Positions 55,511 through 64,000 of a DNA stretch of 64,000 bases are shown here, piece by piece. The stretch is taken from assembly GCF_002843385.1 (NCBI RefSeq), contig NZ_MVDE01000019.1, positions 1 to 64,000 of the forward strand, written 5' to 3'. The notes under the pieces were generated by a model, which was given only the letters and a program-made list of their open reading frames with translations, was not told the DNA's origin and did not search any database. Every line of letters starts with the position of its first letter. The first letter of the stretch is position 1. This DNA comes from Labilibaculum manganireducens. Lineage in GTDB: Bacteria; Bacteroidota; Bacteroidia; Bacteroidales; Marinifilaceae. Made by a program: the position numbers and the translations under genes.

Positions 55511-55518
55511 TATTTTTG
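55511..55518 (+). promoter_or_regulatory. Possible -7 element of the efp promoter
   Basis: TATTTTTG fits TAnnTTTG. TTTC at 55487-55490 lies 20 nt upstream as a weak -33. The pair would give a ~60-nt leader before efp. Confidence 0.45.
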
Positions 55519-55584
55519 CAAAACTCAAAAAGAGACGAAGCTTTTCTTTTCTTAGAAATGATTATTAAAAATTAATATTATATC

Positions 55585-56154
55585 ATGGCATCTACTACAG
55601 ATTTTAAAAATGGAATGTGTATCCACTATAAAGGAGATTTATATACAATTGTACAATTCCAACACGTAAAACCAGGTAAAGGTCCAGCCTTTGTTAGAAC
55701 AAAACTTAAAAATGTTAAAACAGGTAAAGTTATTGACAATACTTTTAACTCTGGTGTGAAAATTGACATCGCCCGTATCGAGAGACGTCCGCATCAATTC
55801 CTTTATAAAGATGATATGGGATATAATTTGATGCACACCGAAACATACGAACAAATTGTTTTACCTGAAGAATTGTTTAATGCCGCTGACCTTTTAAAAG
55901 AAGGTGAAATGGTTGAGGCGGTTTTCCACGCCGACACAGAAACTCCATTGTATGTCGATCTTCCTGCTCATGTTGTTATGGAAGTTACTTACACAGAACC
56001 TGGTTTAAGAGGCGATAGTTCATCGACCTCATCGCTAAAAGCAGCAACTGTAGAAAGTGGTGCTACCATAATGGTACCTTTATTTATCAACACGGGCGAT
56101 TTAATTAAAATTGACACACGTGACCACTCTTATTCAGAGCGTGTAAAAGCATAA
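55585..56154 (+). CDS. efp: Elongation factor P
   Basis: A 189-residue three-domain elongation factor that relieves ribosome stalling at polyproline. [16 protein letters not shown] carries K32 at the tip of domain I, the usual site of modification. [11 protein letters not shown] and [28 protein letters not shown] close the C-terminal OB domain. No modification enzyme is adjacent. Confidence 0.97.
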   Translation: MASTTDFKNGMCIHYKGDLYTIVQFQHVKPGKGPAFVRTKLKNVKTGKVIDNTFNSGVKIDIARIERRPHQFLYKDDMGYNLMHTETYEQIVLPEELFNAADLLKEGEMVEAVFHADTETPLYVDLPAHVVMEVTYTEPGLRGDSSSTSSLKAATVESGATIMVPLFINTGDLIKIDTRDHSYSERVKA

Positions 56155-56174
56155 TTTTTATAAACTCATCATCA

Positions 56175-56206
56175 AAAAAGGATTCTTTATGGAATCCTTT
56201 TTTTTT
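56175..56206 (+). terminator. Terminator of efp
   Basis: AAAAAGGATTC (56175-56185) pairs with GAATCCTTTTT (56192-56202), loop TTTATG, then more T. Confidence 0.88.
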
Positions 56207-56274
56207 TTCATATTTCCGATTGACTGATGATTTGATATTTCTTAAATTAGCATGGAACATAAACCCTCCCTATC

Positions 56275-57504
56275 GTGATCAAGCAACAATCTGTTAACAG
56301 CAAATTTAAGCTCAACCTAATCCTTAAAATTACTCAGGCGATTAATGAAAACTTATCAATTGATGAGCTTTTGCAGCAGTATAAGCATATTTTATTTAAT
56401 GATCTTAAGATTGGGAAAATTGCAGTTTACAAATTTAGTTCCCGCTGGGAAAAATTATTGGTATCCGGTATTTCAAAAGAATGCATTGATAAGATTAAAA
56501 TTGGAAAACACCTAAGCAGTATTTCTGAAATTACTTATGTATCACGAGATTTACCCGAAGTGTTCTGGTCTTTTGATTTTATTATTCCGGTCATCCACAA
56601 AAATTCAGTACTTGCATACATCCTAATTGGTGATATCGATGAAGAAATGGAAGGAATGAGCCCGGCAATCAGACACCTTAGCTTCATACAAACCATTTCC
56701 AATATTATCATTGTGGCCATGGAGAACAAACGTCTGTACAAACAATTATTGATTCAGGAAGCTTTTAAGAAGGAAATGGAATTGGCTTCAAAAATCCAAA
56801 ACCTTCTCATTCCCAATCAAAGCTCACTGCCACAAAATCAATATATTTCTACCTGCGGATATTATCAGCCACACTTTGAAATTGGCGGCGATTATTACGA
56901 TTTTATCAACTTTAACGATCAGGAGTTAGGATTTTGTATTGGTGATGTTTCAGGAAAAGGAATTCCGGCAGCCTTAATCATGTCTAATTTTCAAGCTACA
57001 TTACGGGCGCTTTTCAGGCCTGAAACACCGCTGGATGAACTCATGGTTCAATTGAACCAAAAAGTATGCGACAACTCAAGCAGTGAGAAATTCCTGACCT
57101 TTTTTATTGGGATTTACAATTACACCACCAGAAAGCTGAAATATGTGAATGCCAGTCATCACCCTCCACTTCTTTACAATTTTGTAAATGGAGAAACTAC
57201 CTTACTAAAAAAAGGATGTATTGGTTTGGGTATGCTTAATGAAATCCCAGCCATATCAATTGGAGAAATTACTATTAATGAGCATTCAAAGCTGCTTTGC
57301 TATACCGATGGATTAATAGAACTCGAAAGAGATGATCAAATGGAGGTAGGCGTTCAGTTCCTAACCAAAACGTTCGCAACACAAAAAAATATCTCAGATA
57401 CCTTTACAGATCTGATACATCACATCGACATCGGAAAAAAGAACAAGACCGTAATAGACGATATCTCTTTGTTCGGCATCGAGTTCAAAACTACACAAAT
57501 GTAA
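56275..57504 (+). CDS. GAF-SpoIIE (PP2C-type) serine phosphatase
   Basis: The frame starts with GTG at 56275 (MIKQQSVNSKFK). The nearby ATG at 56252 is in another frame. 409 residues. GAF-like sensor about 20-160 (IGKIAVYKFSSRWEKLL), linker helix (KKEMELASKIQNLLIP), then an RsbU/SpoIIE phosphatase domain with FEIGGDYYDF, CIGDVSGKGIPAAL (metal Asp/Gly) and LLCYTDGLIEL. These phosphatases act on anti-anti-sigma or similar partners. None is encoded in this window. Confidence 0.88.
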   Translation: MIKQQSVNSKFKLNLILKITQAINENLSIDELLQQYKHILFNDLKIGKIAVYKFSSRWEKLLVSGISKECIDKIKIGKHLSSISEITYVSRDLPEVFWSFDFIIPVIHKNSVLAYILIGDIDEEMEGMSPAIRHLSFIQTISNIIIVAMENKRLYKQLLIQEAFKKEMELASKIQNLLIPNQSSLPQNQYISTCGYYQPHFEIGGDYYDFINFNDQELGFCIGDVSGKGIPAALIMSNFQATLRALFRPETPLDELMVQLNQKVCDNSSSEKFLTFFIGIYNYTTRKLKYVNASHHPPLLYNFVNGETTLLKKGCIGLGMLNEIPAISIGEITINEHSKLLCYTDGLIELERDDQMEVGVQFLTKTFATQKNISDTFTDLIHHIDIGKKNKTVIDDISLFGIEFKTTQM

Positions 57505-57531
57505 AAAGGAACGGCATCAGCCGTTCCTTTT
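57504..57531. terminator. Bidirectional terminator
   Basis: AAAAGGAACGGC (57504-57515) pairs with GCCGTTCCTTTT (57520-57531), loop ATCA. It serves the phosphatase gene and probably the convergent small lipoprotein gene. Confidence 0.88.
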
Positions 57532-57550
57532 CAATTGGAATATTATTTTT

Positions 57551-57982
57551 CTATTCTACTACAAAAATTCGGGGCTCTGATTTTATATTTTCTTCTGTTG
57601 AAGCATCCGTAACTTTTATTTCTATGGTATATTCTCCCTTTTCTGGATTACCCGGCAATGTCATATCAAATGCAACATCTTGAGTTTTTCCTGACAATAA
57701 ACCTGATTTATCAAATGTAAAAACCTCTGGAGCTACTTTTACAGATGCTACACTAGCAGCTTTAGTTAACTTAACGTTTACAACATAGGATTTTAGAGCA
57801 ACATTATCAGTAGCAGTAAAACTCACTTTTACTATTGCATCTCCAACAAATGATTCCTTTGCTTCAGGACTTTTAATTGTAATTCCAGGAGCTTCTTTAT
57901 CAGTATCATCTCCACCACTACTGCCACAACTCATCATACCTATTGAGAAAAGAACGATAAGGGCATACTTTAAGAATTTCAT
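57551..57982 (-). CDS. Small lipoprotein with Ig-like domain (DUF4625-like)
   Basis: A 143-residue lipoprotein (Cys19 in GMMSCGSSGG). After a Gly/Asp-rich linker, DKEAPGITIKSPEAKESF and SFTATDNVALKSYVVNVKL are the hallmarks of an Ig-like DUF4625-type domain. Function unknown. It sits alone between convergent genes and tyrS. Confidence 0.72.
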   Translation of the reverse strand: MKFLKYALIVLFSIGMMSCGSSGGDDTDKEAPGITIKSPEAKESFVGDAIVKVSFTATDNVALKSYVVNVKLTKAASVASVKVAPEVFTFDKSGLLSGKTQDVAFDMTLPGNPEKGEYTIEIKVTDASTEENIKSEPRIFVVE

Positions 57983-58043
57983 ATAATCTGATTTTAGTTT
58001 GTGATTTAGTTTTATCTAATAAAAATAGTTGATAGCTAGCAAA

Positions 58044-59336
58044 CTAGCAAGCAACTACAAGGAAATAATTCTTTTTACCTTTTTGAACCAAAAAATATTT
58101 ATCTGCAATTAAATGTTCTTTTGTAATTAACATCTCCGGATTATCTACTTTTTCCTTATTAATACTGATTGCATTGCCTTTAAAAAGTCTTCTTAGTTCT
58201 CCTTTCGATGGAAATACATCTGTTTTAACAGCCAATAATTCCAAAATATCAATACCATTGTCAAATTCAGACTTACTAACAGTAAACTGAGGTACTCCTT
58301 CAAAAACAGATAAGAATGTCTCTTCATCCAATTTTTTCAAAACATCAGCTGTGGCTTTTCCAAATAAAATTTGAGATGCTTCAACTGCTGTATTGTAATC
58401 TTCTTCGGAGTGGATCATGATAGTTACCTCTTTAGCTAACCGTTGCTGCAATTTTCTCATATGAGGAGCTTCCTGATGTTCTTCTATCAGAGCAAAAATT
58501 TCTTCTTTCGGAAGAAGTGTGAATATTTTAAGGTATTTCGCGGCATCTTCATCAGAGGTATTCAGCCAAAACTGGTAGAATTTATAAGGCGAAGTACGTT
58601 TAGGATCTAACCAAATATTTCCTGATTCTGTTTTTCCAAACTTTCCACCATCTGCTTTAGTAATCAGCGGACAAGTTATCGCAAAAGCAGTACCACTTTC
58701 TTTTCGGCGAATTAATTCTGTTCCGGTAGTAATGTTTCCCCACTGATCGGAACCACCCATCTGCAATTTGCAGTTCTTAGTTCGGTAAAGTTCCAAAAAG
58801 TCAGTTCCCTGCACTAATTGGTAAGTAAATTCGGTAAAAGACATTCCTGATTTAGAATCAGCACTTAATCTTTTCTTTACAGAATCCTTACTCATCATGT
58901 AATTCACAGTAAGGTGTTTGCCAATATCACGAATAAAATCAAGAAAGGTAAAGTCCTTCATCCAATCGTAATTGTTCACCATTTCGGCAGCATTTACGGC
59001 GTCTGAATCGAAATCCATGAACTTGGAAAGCTGCGCACGCAAACATTCCTGATTGTGACGAAGAGTTTTTTCATCCAGTAAATTTCTTTCCTGAGATTTA
59101 CCTGAAGGATCTCCGATCATGCCGGTTGCTCCTCCTACCAATACAATTGGCTTGTGTCCCGATACCTGAAAATGTTTTAACATCATTACACCAACAAGGT
59201 GTCCGATGTGCAGTGAATCTGCCGTAGGATCAATTCCTACATAAGCTGATGTTAGTTCTTTTGCAAGTTGTTCTTCTATTCCAGGCATCATATCGTGAAT
59301 CATGCCCCGCCACTGGAGTTCCTCAATAAAATTCAT
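58044..59336 (-). CDS. tyrS: Tyrosine-tRNA ligase
   Basis: A 430-residue class I synthetase charging tRNA-Tyr. Signature motifs are HIGH at 43-46 (SLHIGHLVG), [13 protein letters not shown] for tyrosine and adenylate, and KFGKTESG as the KMSKS counterpart. The C-terminal S4-like domain ([18 protein letters not shown]) is present. Length is standard. Confidence 0.97.
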   Translation of the reverse strand: MNFIEELQWRGMIHDMMPGIEEQLAKELTSAYVGIDPTADSLHIGHLVGVMMLKHFQVSGHKPIVLVGGATGMIGDPSGKSQERNLLDEKTLRHNQECLRAQLSKFMDFDSDAVNAAEMVNNYDWMKDFTFLDFIRDIGKHLTVNYMMSKDSVKKRLSADSKSGMSFTEFTYQLVQGTDFLELYRTKNCKLQMGGSDQWGNITTGTELIRRKESGTAFAITCPLITKADGGKFGKTESGNIWLDPKRTSPYKFYQFWLNTSDEDAAKYLKIFTLLPKEEIFALIEEHQEAPHMRKLQQRLAKEVTIMIHSEEDYNTAVEASQILFGKATADVLKKLDEETFLSVFEGVPQFTVSKSEFDNGIDILELLAVKTDVFPSKGELRRLFKGNAISINKEKVDNPEMLITKEHLIADKYFLVQKGKKNYFLVVAC

Positions 59337-59435
59337 TTGTTCTGTATTTAATTTCCTGATAGGAATCTAATTATCAATTTTCTATTTGAATGGCAAAGAT
59401 AAGAATTTTACCATTTTATTATGCTGTAATTTTTT

Positions 59436-60464
59436 CTATTCAACAACTAGTGAAATCAAGCTGTATAAAATCCCCGATATCAGTAAAATATTATAGATAA
59501 AAGAAAGCATAAAAAATTTCACAATTGTTTTTATCCATGATTGCTGATAATAAAATTTCAAGGCCAGAAAAAGTTGTATGGGAATCAATAAATACAAATA
59601 AAAAGCAAACTGATGAACAAATTCTAATTTGGTCATTATCAACAGCTCACTAACAATCACAATCACAAAAATAAAAGAATGGAAATTAAGTGATATTAAT
59701 AAATGTTCTAACAAATAATGCTTCCTGCGGATGTAGAACAGTGCCAAAAACAAAGCAAATACCGGAAGTATAATCAGCAAAGTTTGTGATAACTTTTTAA
59801 AGACATTATCCATCATCAAGGTTGGATTTAACTTCCACATGTCAATCACACGTTTTACATCTGAATTTCCGAACTTGTTATTCTTCCCTCCCTTTCCGCC
59901 AAAAGTAATTGATTGCGCCGTTTGTGCAGTATCCTGACTAATATTTAAGTTAAACAATCCTTTTTTTAATTTTGAATTGGTCAAAGAATCTGACTCCAAG
60001 CTATCTACCTGGTTTTTATTTTCATCAACCATATCCTCGAAATAGGATAATACATCAACATCTTTTCCTTCCTCTGTTGTAAAAGTAAAGTTTTTTTCTG
60101 CCTGAGTTTCGGGCATGTGATTGTGGGAAAGCAGTAAAAATGCAAAAAAAGTAAGAAATAGATACAGTCGAAAAGGTGGCGTATATCTGGCTCTTTTCCC
60201 TCTCATAAACTCTTTGGTAAGATAACCAGGCCGAACAAACAGAGGCACTATCGTATGAAGAAATTTATTATCAAGCGATAGAGCATCTCCAAGCGATTCG
60301 GACAAGACACTAAAAAAAGGTCTGTGAAAATCTTTTACCGACTGACCACAATTGGAACAAAAACTACCATTAACCGGATGTTCGCAATTGGCACAAAACC
60401 CCTCAAAATGAAAAACTTTCCTTTTGGGAAGTTTTTGGATGCATTTCTTAATTATTTCTTTCAT
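59436..60464 (-). CDS. DUF3667 membrane protein with N-terminal zinc ribbon
   Basis: A 342-residue protein. The N-terminus has FCANCEHPVNGSFCSNCGQS with two CxxC pairs (zinc ribbon), followed by SLDNKFLHTIVPLFVRPGYL and KRARYTPPFRLYLFLTFFAF, the DUF3667 signature, and about five transmembrane helices. A cytoplasmic low-complexity segment lies around 115-200. Its ATG shares a base with the stop of the upstream CvpA gene. Function unknown. Confidence 0.82.
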   Translation of the reverse strand: MKEIIKKCIQKLPKRKVFHFEGFCANCEHPVNGSFCSNCGQSVKDFHRPFFSVLSESLGDALSLDNKFLHTIVPLFVRPGYLTKEFMRGKRARYTPPFRLYLFLTFFAFLLLSHNHMPETQAEKNFTFTTEEGKDVDVLSYFEDMVDENKNQVDSLESDSLTNSKLKKGLFNLNISQDTAQTAQSITFGGKGGKNNKFGNSDVKRVIDMWKLNPTLMMDNVFKKLSQTLLIILPVFALFLALFYIRRKHYLLEHLLISLNFHSFIFVIVIVSELLIMTKLEFVHQFAFYLYLLIPIQLFLALKFYYQQSWIKTIVKFFMLSFIYNILLISGILYSLISLVVE

Positions 60465-61006
60465 CAGACTTCAAGAGGGAGTTCTTTTTTCACTTTTTCC
60501 TTAATCTTTTCTTTCGTATCACTAAAATCTGAATCAAACAATTCAAACATCTTTTCCGAAACAGTTGTCATTGGCTTATATAAGTAGCTTCCATCTTTTT
60601 TTTCATCTGAAATAAATTTAAATTTCCGATCTAAATAATCAACAAAATAGACAATAATACCGATTATAATAATGCCCTTCATTAAACCAAATACCATTCC
60701 CAAAATTCGGTTAAACATCCCTAAAGCAACAGCTTCAACAAGTGAATTGAGAAGCTTGCCAATGATATGAACAATAATTACAATGACAATAAATGTGATT
60801 CCAAATGAAATGTATCCCATATATTCGGAGTCGTAATTAAAACGATCCCTTATGAATTGCGCTGTAAAATCGGAGAAATGAATGGCTCCATAGATCCCTA
60901 ATACTAAAGCAATCAAGGTAGCAATTTCAAAGATGAAACCATTCTTAAAACCTTTAACCATTACCCAAAGCAATGGAATACCTATCAATATATCGAGAAT
61001 ATTCAT
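60464..61006 (-). CDS. CvpA-family membrane protein
   Basis: I use the ATG at 61006 (MNILDILIGIPLLWVMVKGF), giving 180 residues; an upstream ATG at 61072 adds a less likely extension. Four transmembrane helices, the GFKNGFIFEIATLIALVLGIYGA opening and GKLLNSLVEAVALGMFNRILG are typical of CvpA, linked to colicin V production and to envelope stress in other bacteria. The tail is charged (KEKIKEKVKKELPLEV). Coupled to DUF3667 (TGATG overlap). Confidence 0.85.
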   Translation of the reverse strand: MNILDILIGIPLLWVMVKGFKNGFIFEIATLIALVLGIYGAIHFSDFTAQFIRDRFNYDSEYMGYISFGITFIVIVIIVHIIGKLLNSLVEAVALGMFNRILGMVFGLMKGIIIIGIIVYFVDYLDRKFKFISDEKKDGSYLYKPMTTVSEKMFELFDSDFSDTKEKIKEKVKKELPLEV

Positions 61007-61140
61007 TTGTAATGCGTTTCTAATTTGACAATGATCACCAAATATAAGTAAAAACCAACATAACCTGAGCATAATATTTAGATAAGAAACAAGACCTCAA
61101 TTAAAATTTCTTTATATTTAAATCAGTAAACTATTCAAAT

Positions 61141-62652
61141 ATGGCTTTAATAAACTCTCTTGTTAGTTGGCTGAATACGAAAAGATTCTCTCAGATCGAT
61201 TTTTTTAAAAATCATCCGATTGAAACTCAGAAAGAAACCCTTACGCAGTTAATCGAACAAGCTTCGAATACTGAATGGGGAAAAAAGTATGACTTTAAAA
61301 GTATTCGCACACTTTCTGAATTTAAAGATAGATTGCCGGTTCAAACCTATGAAGATATAGAACCTTACATTAACAGACTTAGGAATGGTGAGCAAAATAT
61401 TTTTTGGCCTTCCGAAATAAAATGGTTTGCCAAATCGTCAGGCACCACCAATTCGAAAAGCAAATTTATTCCGGTAAGTAAAGAAGCTTTGGAAGACTGT
61501 CACTTTCGAGGAGGAAAAGACATTTTAGCCATCTATACTTCTCTGTTCCCCGAAACCGGGATTTTTAAAGGGAAAGGATTAACACTTGGTGGAAGTCATC
61601 AGATTAACAACATCAAAAATGATTCTTATTATGGTGATTTGTCAGCTATTCTAATTCAAAATTTGCCTTTTTGGGCTGATTTTATAAGAACACCTGATAC
61701 ATCTATCGTATTAATGGATGAGTGGGAAGAAAAACTGAATAAAATGACAGAAGCAACACTGAATGAGAATGTAACCAGTTTATCTGGTGTACCTTCCTGG
61801 TTTTTGGTTCTGTTAAAACATATTTTAAATGCTTCAGGCAAAAACAACATTCACGAAATATGGCCTAATCTTGAACTTTTTGTTCATGGAGGTGTTAGTT
61901 TCGACCCTTACCGTGAACAATTTAAAGGATTGTTACCATCTCAAAATATGCACTATCTGGAGACCTATAACGCCTCCGAAGGTTTTTTCGGAATTCAGGA
62001 TAATCCTTTAGATGATTCACTGCTTTTGATGTTGGATTACGGTATTTATTATGAATTTATTCCTATTGAATGTTTGGCCAATGATCATCCAGGAGCCATC
62101 AGTCTGGAAGAGGTAAAACTTCATACAAACTACGCAATCGTTATTACAACCAACGGAGGATTGTGGCGTTATCAAATTGGAGACACCATCCGGTTTACAT
62201 CAAAAGCCCCGTTTAAATTTAAGATTTCGGGCAGAACCAAATTATTCATCAATGCCTTTGGTGAGGAATTAATTATTGACAATGCCGAAAAGGCAATTCA
62301 AACAGCCTGCGTAAAAACCAATTCAATCATTAAAGAGTATACAGCCGCTCCTGTGTTTATGGCATCGAATCAAAAAGGGGCTCACCAATGGTTAATTGAA
62401 TTTGAAAAAGCACCCGGCAACATTGACGAATTCAATTTCATATTAGACAATGCCTTAATGAGTGCAAACTCTGATTATGAGGCAAAAAGATACAAAAACA
62501 TTACCCTTGAGAAACCACACATTACCATCGCTAAACCTGGTTTATTTTATCAGTGGCTGAAAGAAAAAGGAAAATTGGGCGGTCAGAATAAAGTACCCCG
62601 ACTTTCAAATAATCGTGATTTAATTGAGGAACTACTACAAAAAAACAACTAA
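61141..62652 (+). CDS. GH3-family (auxin-responsive GH3-like) acyl-adenylate enzyme
   Basis: A 503-residue protein of the GH3 branch of the ANL adenylate-forming superfamily. It opens with FKDRLPVQTYEDIEPYINR and has the ATP motif KSSGTTNSKSKFIPVS. YNASEGFFGIQD and LWRYQIGDTIRF are further core motifs. Plant GH3 enzymes join amino acids to hormone acids. Bacterial members are of unknown substrate. It forms a pair with the next gene, 6 bp away. Confidence 0.88.
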   Translation: MALINSLVSWLNTKRFSQIDFFKNHPIETQKETLTQLIEQASNTEWGKKYDFKSIRTLSEFKDRLPVQTYEDIEPYINRLRNGEQNIFWPSEIKWFAKSSGTTNSKSKFIPVSKEALEDCHFRGGKDILAIYTSLFPETGIFKGKGLTLGGSHQINNIKNDSYYGDLSAILIQNLPFWADFIRTPDTSIVLMDEWEEKLNKMTEATLNENVTSLSGVPSWFLVLLKHILNASGKNNIHEIWPNLELFVHGGVSFDPYREQFKGLLPSQNMHYLETYNASEGFFGIQDNPLDDSLLLMLDYGIYYEFIPIECLANDHPGAISLEEVKLHTNYAIVITTNGGLWRYQIGDTIRFTSKAPFKFKISGRTKLFINAFGEELIIDNAEKAIQTACVKTNSIIKEYTAAPVFMASNQKGAHQWLIEFEKAPGNIDEFNFILDNALMSANSDYEAKRYKNITLEKPHITIAKPGLFYQWLKEKGKLGGQNKVPRLSNNRDLIEELLQKNN

Positions 62653-62658
62653 TCATTT

Positions 62659-63429
62659 ATGCTGCAATTCCTTCTTTGGATATCTCTTTTGTTTCCATCT
62701 CAAAATAATGTTCAGATCAATCAGGTTCATGATTTTATTTCGGTTGATCACCTGGGCAATATATTTGTCGTGAATAAGTCCGAACTAATTGAATTCAATT
62801 CGAAGGGAGAGAAATTGACCGTTTTTTCTAATTCCATGCTGGGTTCTATCTGTCATATTGATGTCTCGAACCCACTTCGAATACTGATTTTTTACAATGA
62901 TTTTAATCAAATATTATTTCTGGACCGTAATCTGGCAGAAATTGGCGGCGAAATTGATTTATTTGAATTTTCGGATAACGAAACCGAATTGGTTTGCACT
63001 TCTGCAAATGGCGGGTTTTGGATGTATAACTCAAATGACAATCAGGCAATTCATATTTCGGACATTGGCAAAATAATAAATCAAAGCAGCTTACTGAACT
63101 CCTTTTATCAGGATTGTATTCCTGATAAAATGCTGGAATACAACAACGATTTGTACCTCCTTTATCCGAAAATGGGAATTCTGAATCTGGATCGGAACGG
63201 CCAATTCAAGAAAAAAATTCCACAACCGGGCATCAAAAACTTCCAAATATCCAAGAACACACTTCTATACACAACTGAATCAGGAATTTATTCCTTTCAG
63301 CCAATGTCCAGAGAAGACAAATTAATTTTCAGTTTAGAAGATTTAAAAGATTCTCAACTTATCATCCGAAACAACAATTTGTATGTTTCTAATAAAAAAT
63401 CAATATCAATTAAAGCATTAACCCTCTGA
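62659..63429 (+). CDS. Secreted beta-propeller-like protein of unknown function
   Basis: A 256-residue protein with a short hydrophobic signal (MLQFLLWISLLFPSQ). It is built of repeated short strands such as HDFISVDHLGNIFVVNKSELIEFNSKG, RILIFYNDFNQILFLDRN and DLYLLYPKMGILNLDRNGQ, the spacing of a WD/NHL-like propeller. No catalytic motif. It follows the GH3-family gene with 6 bp between and precedes a nucleoside kinase gene. Confidence 0.72.
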   Translation: MLQFLLWISLLFPSQNNVQINQVHDFISVDHLGNIFVVNKSELIEFNSKGEKLTVFSNSMLGSICHIDVSNPLRILIFYNDFNQILFLDRNLAEIGGEIDLFEFSDNETELVCTSANGGFWMYNSNDNQAIHISDIGKIINQSSLLNSFYQDCIPDKMLEYNNDLYLLYPKMGILNLDRNGQFKKKIPQPGIKNFQISKNTLLYTTESGIYSFQPMSREDKLIFSLEDLKDSQLIIRNNNLYVSNKKSISIKALTL

Positions 63430-63527
63430 TTAAAAACAGACTGCAGCTTACTGGTATTTTTTCCAATTGAATTCCTGAAAAATATTCTTAATTTTAGTTG
63501 CCTTTTTCACACAAAGTAAACATAAAT

Positions 63528-64000
63528 ATGCACATTGCTGTTGCTGGAAATATTGGAGCTGGTAAAACTACACTAGCGGGATTATTAGCTAAACACTACG
63601 GATGGGAAGCTCATTTCGAAGATGTTGATGAAAATCCATATTTAAATGATTTTTACGATGATATGAAGCGATGGTCGTTCGCTCTTCAGATTCATTTTTT
63701 AAATAGTCGTTTCAATCAGGTTTTGACCTTACGCAAATCCGGGAAAGACATCATTCAGGACAGAACCATCTACGAGGATGCCTATATTTTTGCTCCTAAT
63801 CTGGAATCGATGAGTTTAATGCCCAGAAGAGATTTTGACAACTATCTGTCTCTTTTCAATATCATGAGTTCATTAATTCAGCCACCGGATCTGCTTATTT
63901 ATTTGCGTGCAAGCATTCCTACGCTGGTAAGTCATATTCAGGAGCGTGGCCGTAATTATGAGGAAACCATTCGCTTAGACTATCTGAAGCGTTTAAACGA
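63528..64000 (+). CDS. Deoxynucleoside kinase (cut by right edge)
   Basis: It starts at the ATG at 63528 with MHIAVAGNIGAGKTTLAGLL, whose P-loop is GNIGAGKTT. FEDVDENPYLNDFY and QDRTIYEDAYIFA are typical of deoxyadenosine/deoxyguanosine kinases, which salvage deoxynucleosides to monophosphates. The window ends after 157 codons, before the lid region is complete. Confidence 0.92.
   Translation, partial: MHIAVAGNIGAGKTTLAGLLAKHYGWEAHFEDVDENPYLNDFYDDMKRWSFALQIHFLNSRFNQVLTLRKSGKDIIQDRTIYEDAYIFAPNLESMSLMPRRDFDNYLSLFNIMSSLIQPPDLLIYLRASIPTLVSHIQERGRNYEETIRLDYLKRLN

Noticed and set aside
58035-58048. GCTAG/CTAGC hairpin at the tyrS stop codon
   Set aside because: Five-bp stem with no good U-tract; too weak to call a terminator.

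Overview
The window is AT-rich chromosomal DNA from a Bacteroidota bacterium. The evidence is a SusC/SusD pair, a hybrid two-component regulator, promoters of the TTTG-N18-TAnnTTTG type, a pectate lyase ending in a type IX secretion sorting domain, and families almost confined to this phylum (DUF6427, DUF3667, DUF2723 pairs). A marine Marinilabiliales-type organism is my guess from the overall protein style; nothing here proves it.

Region 1 (about 0.4-21.2 kb, all minus strand) is a pectin utilization locus beside decayed DNA at the left edge. A hybrid two-component sensor/regulator (17184-21209) lies upstream of two gene blocks. Block A is GH105, SusC, SusD and a DUF4957/DUF5123-type lipoprotein, followed after a terminator-like hairpin by a PL1 pectate lyase. 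Block B is two CE8 pectin methylesterases, GH43, a truncated acetylesterase remnant and GH28. About 180-215 bp upstream of each block's first gene sits the same unusual array of four TTCCC boxes with identical 22/19/22 spacing, a strong candidate for the regulator's operator. The inferred pathway is: CE8 removes methyl esters, PL1 and GH28 cut homogalacturonan, SusCD imports oligosaccharides, GH105 removes the unsaturated end sugar, and GH43 trims side chains.

Region 2 (21.2-26.3 kb) holds a candidate orphan small RNA and a cell-envelope cluster: a helical lipoprotein ending in lysine, two L,D-transpeptidases and a membrane protein, with a divergent ECF sigma factor. The lipoprotein and the first transpeptidase share a homologous helical domain. 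The arrangement resembles a Braun-lipoprotein-like tethering system and is my main candidate for something undescribed.

Region 3 (26.3-47.4 kb) is mostly housekeeping and envelope genes: a cation-chloride-cotransporter-like permease, an SDR enzyme, a flippase-like membrane protein, a DUF4114 lipoprotein, DUF6427, purD, a polysaccharide deacetylase, two tandem DUF2723 (GT117-type) proteins, two identical tRNA-Gln genes around a small gene, acylphosphatase, a radical SAM protein, a 50-residue small ORF and a dGTPase-like HD hydrolase.

Region 4 (47.4-53.8 kb) is a MacAB-TolC-type export operon (ATPase, two permeases, adaptor, outer-membrane factor) preceded by a sigma-54-like promoter and a tandem 10-bp repeat.

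Region 5 (53.8-64 kb) carries tsaB, a DUF3108 protein, efp, a GAF/SpoIIE phosphatase, a small lipoprotein, tyrS, DUF3667, CvpA, a GH3-family protein, a propeller-like secreted protein and a deoxynucleoside kinase cut by the right edge. I saw no CRISPR array, rRNA or intact insertion sequence.
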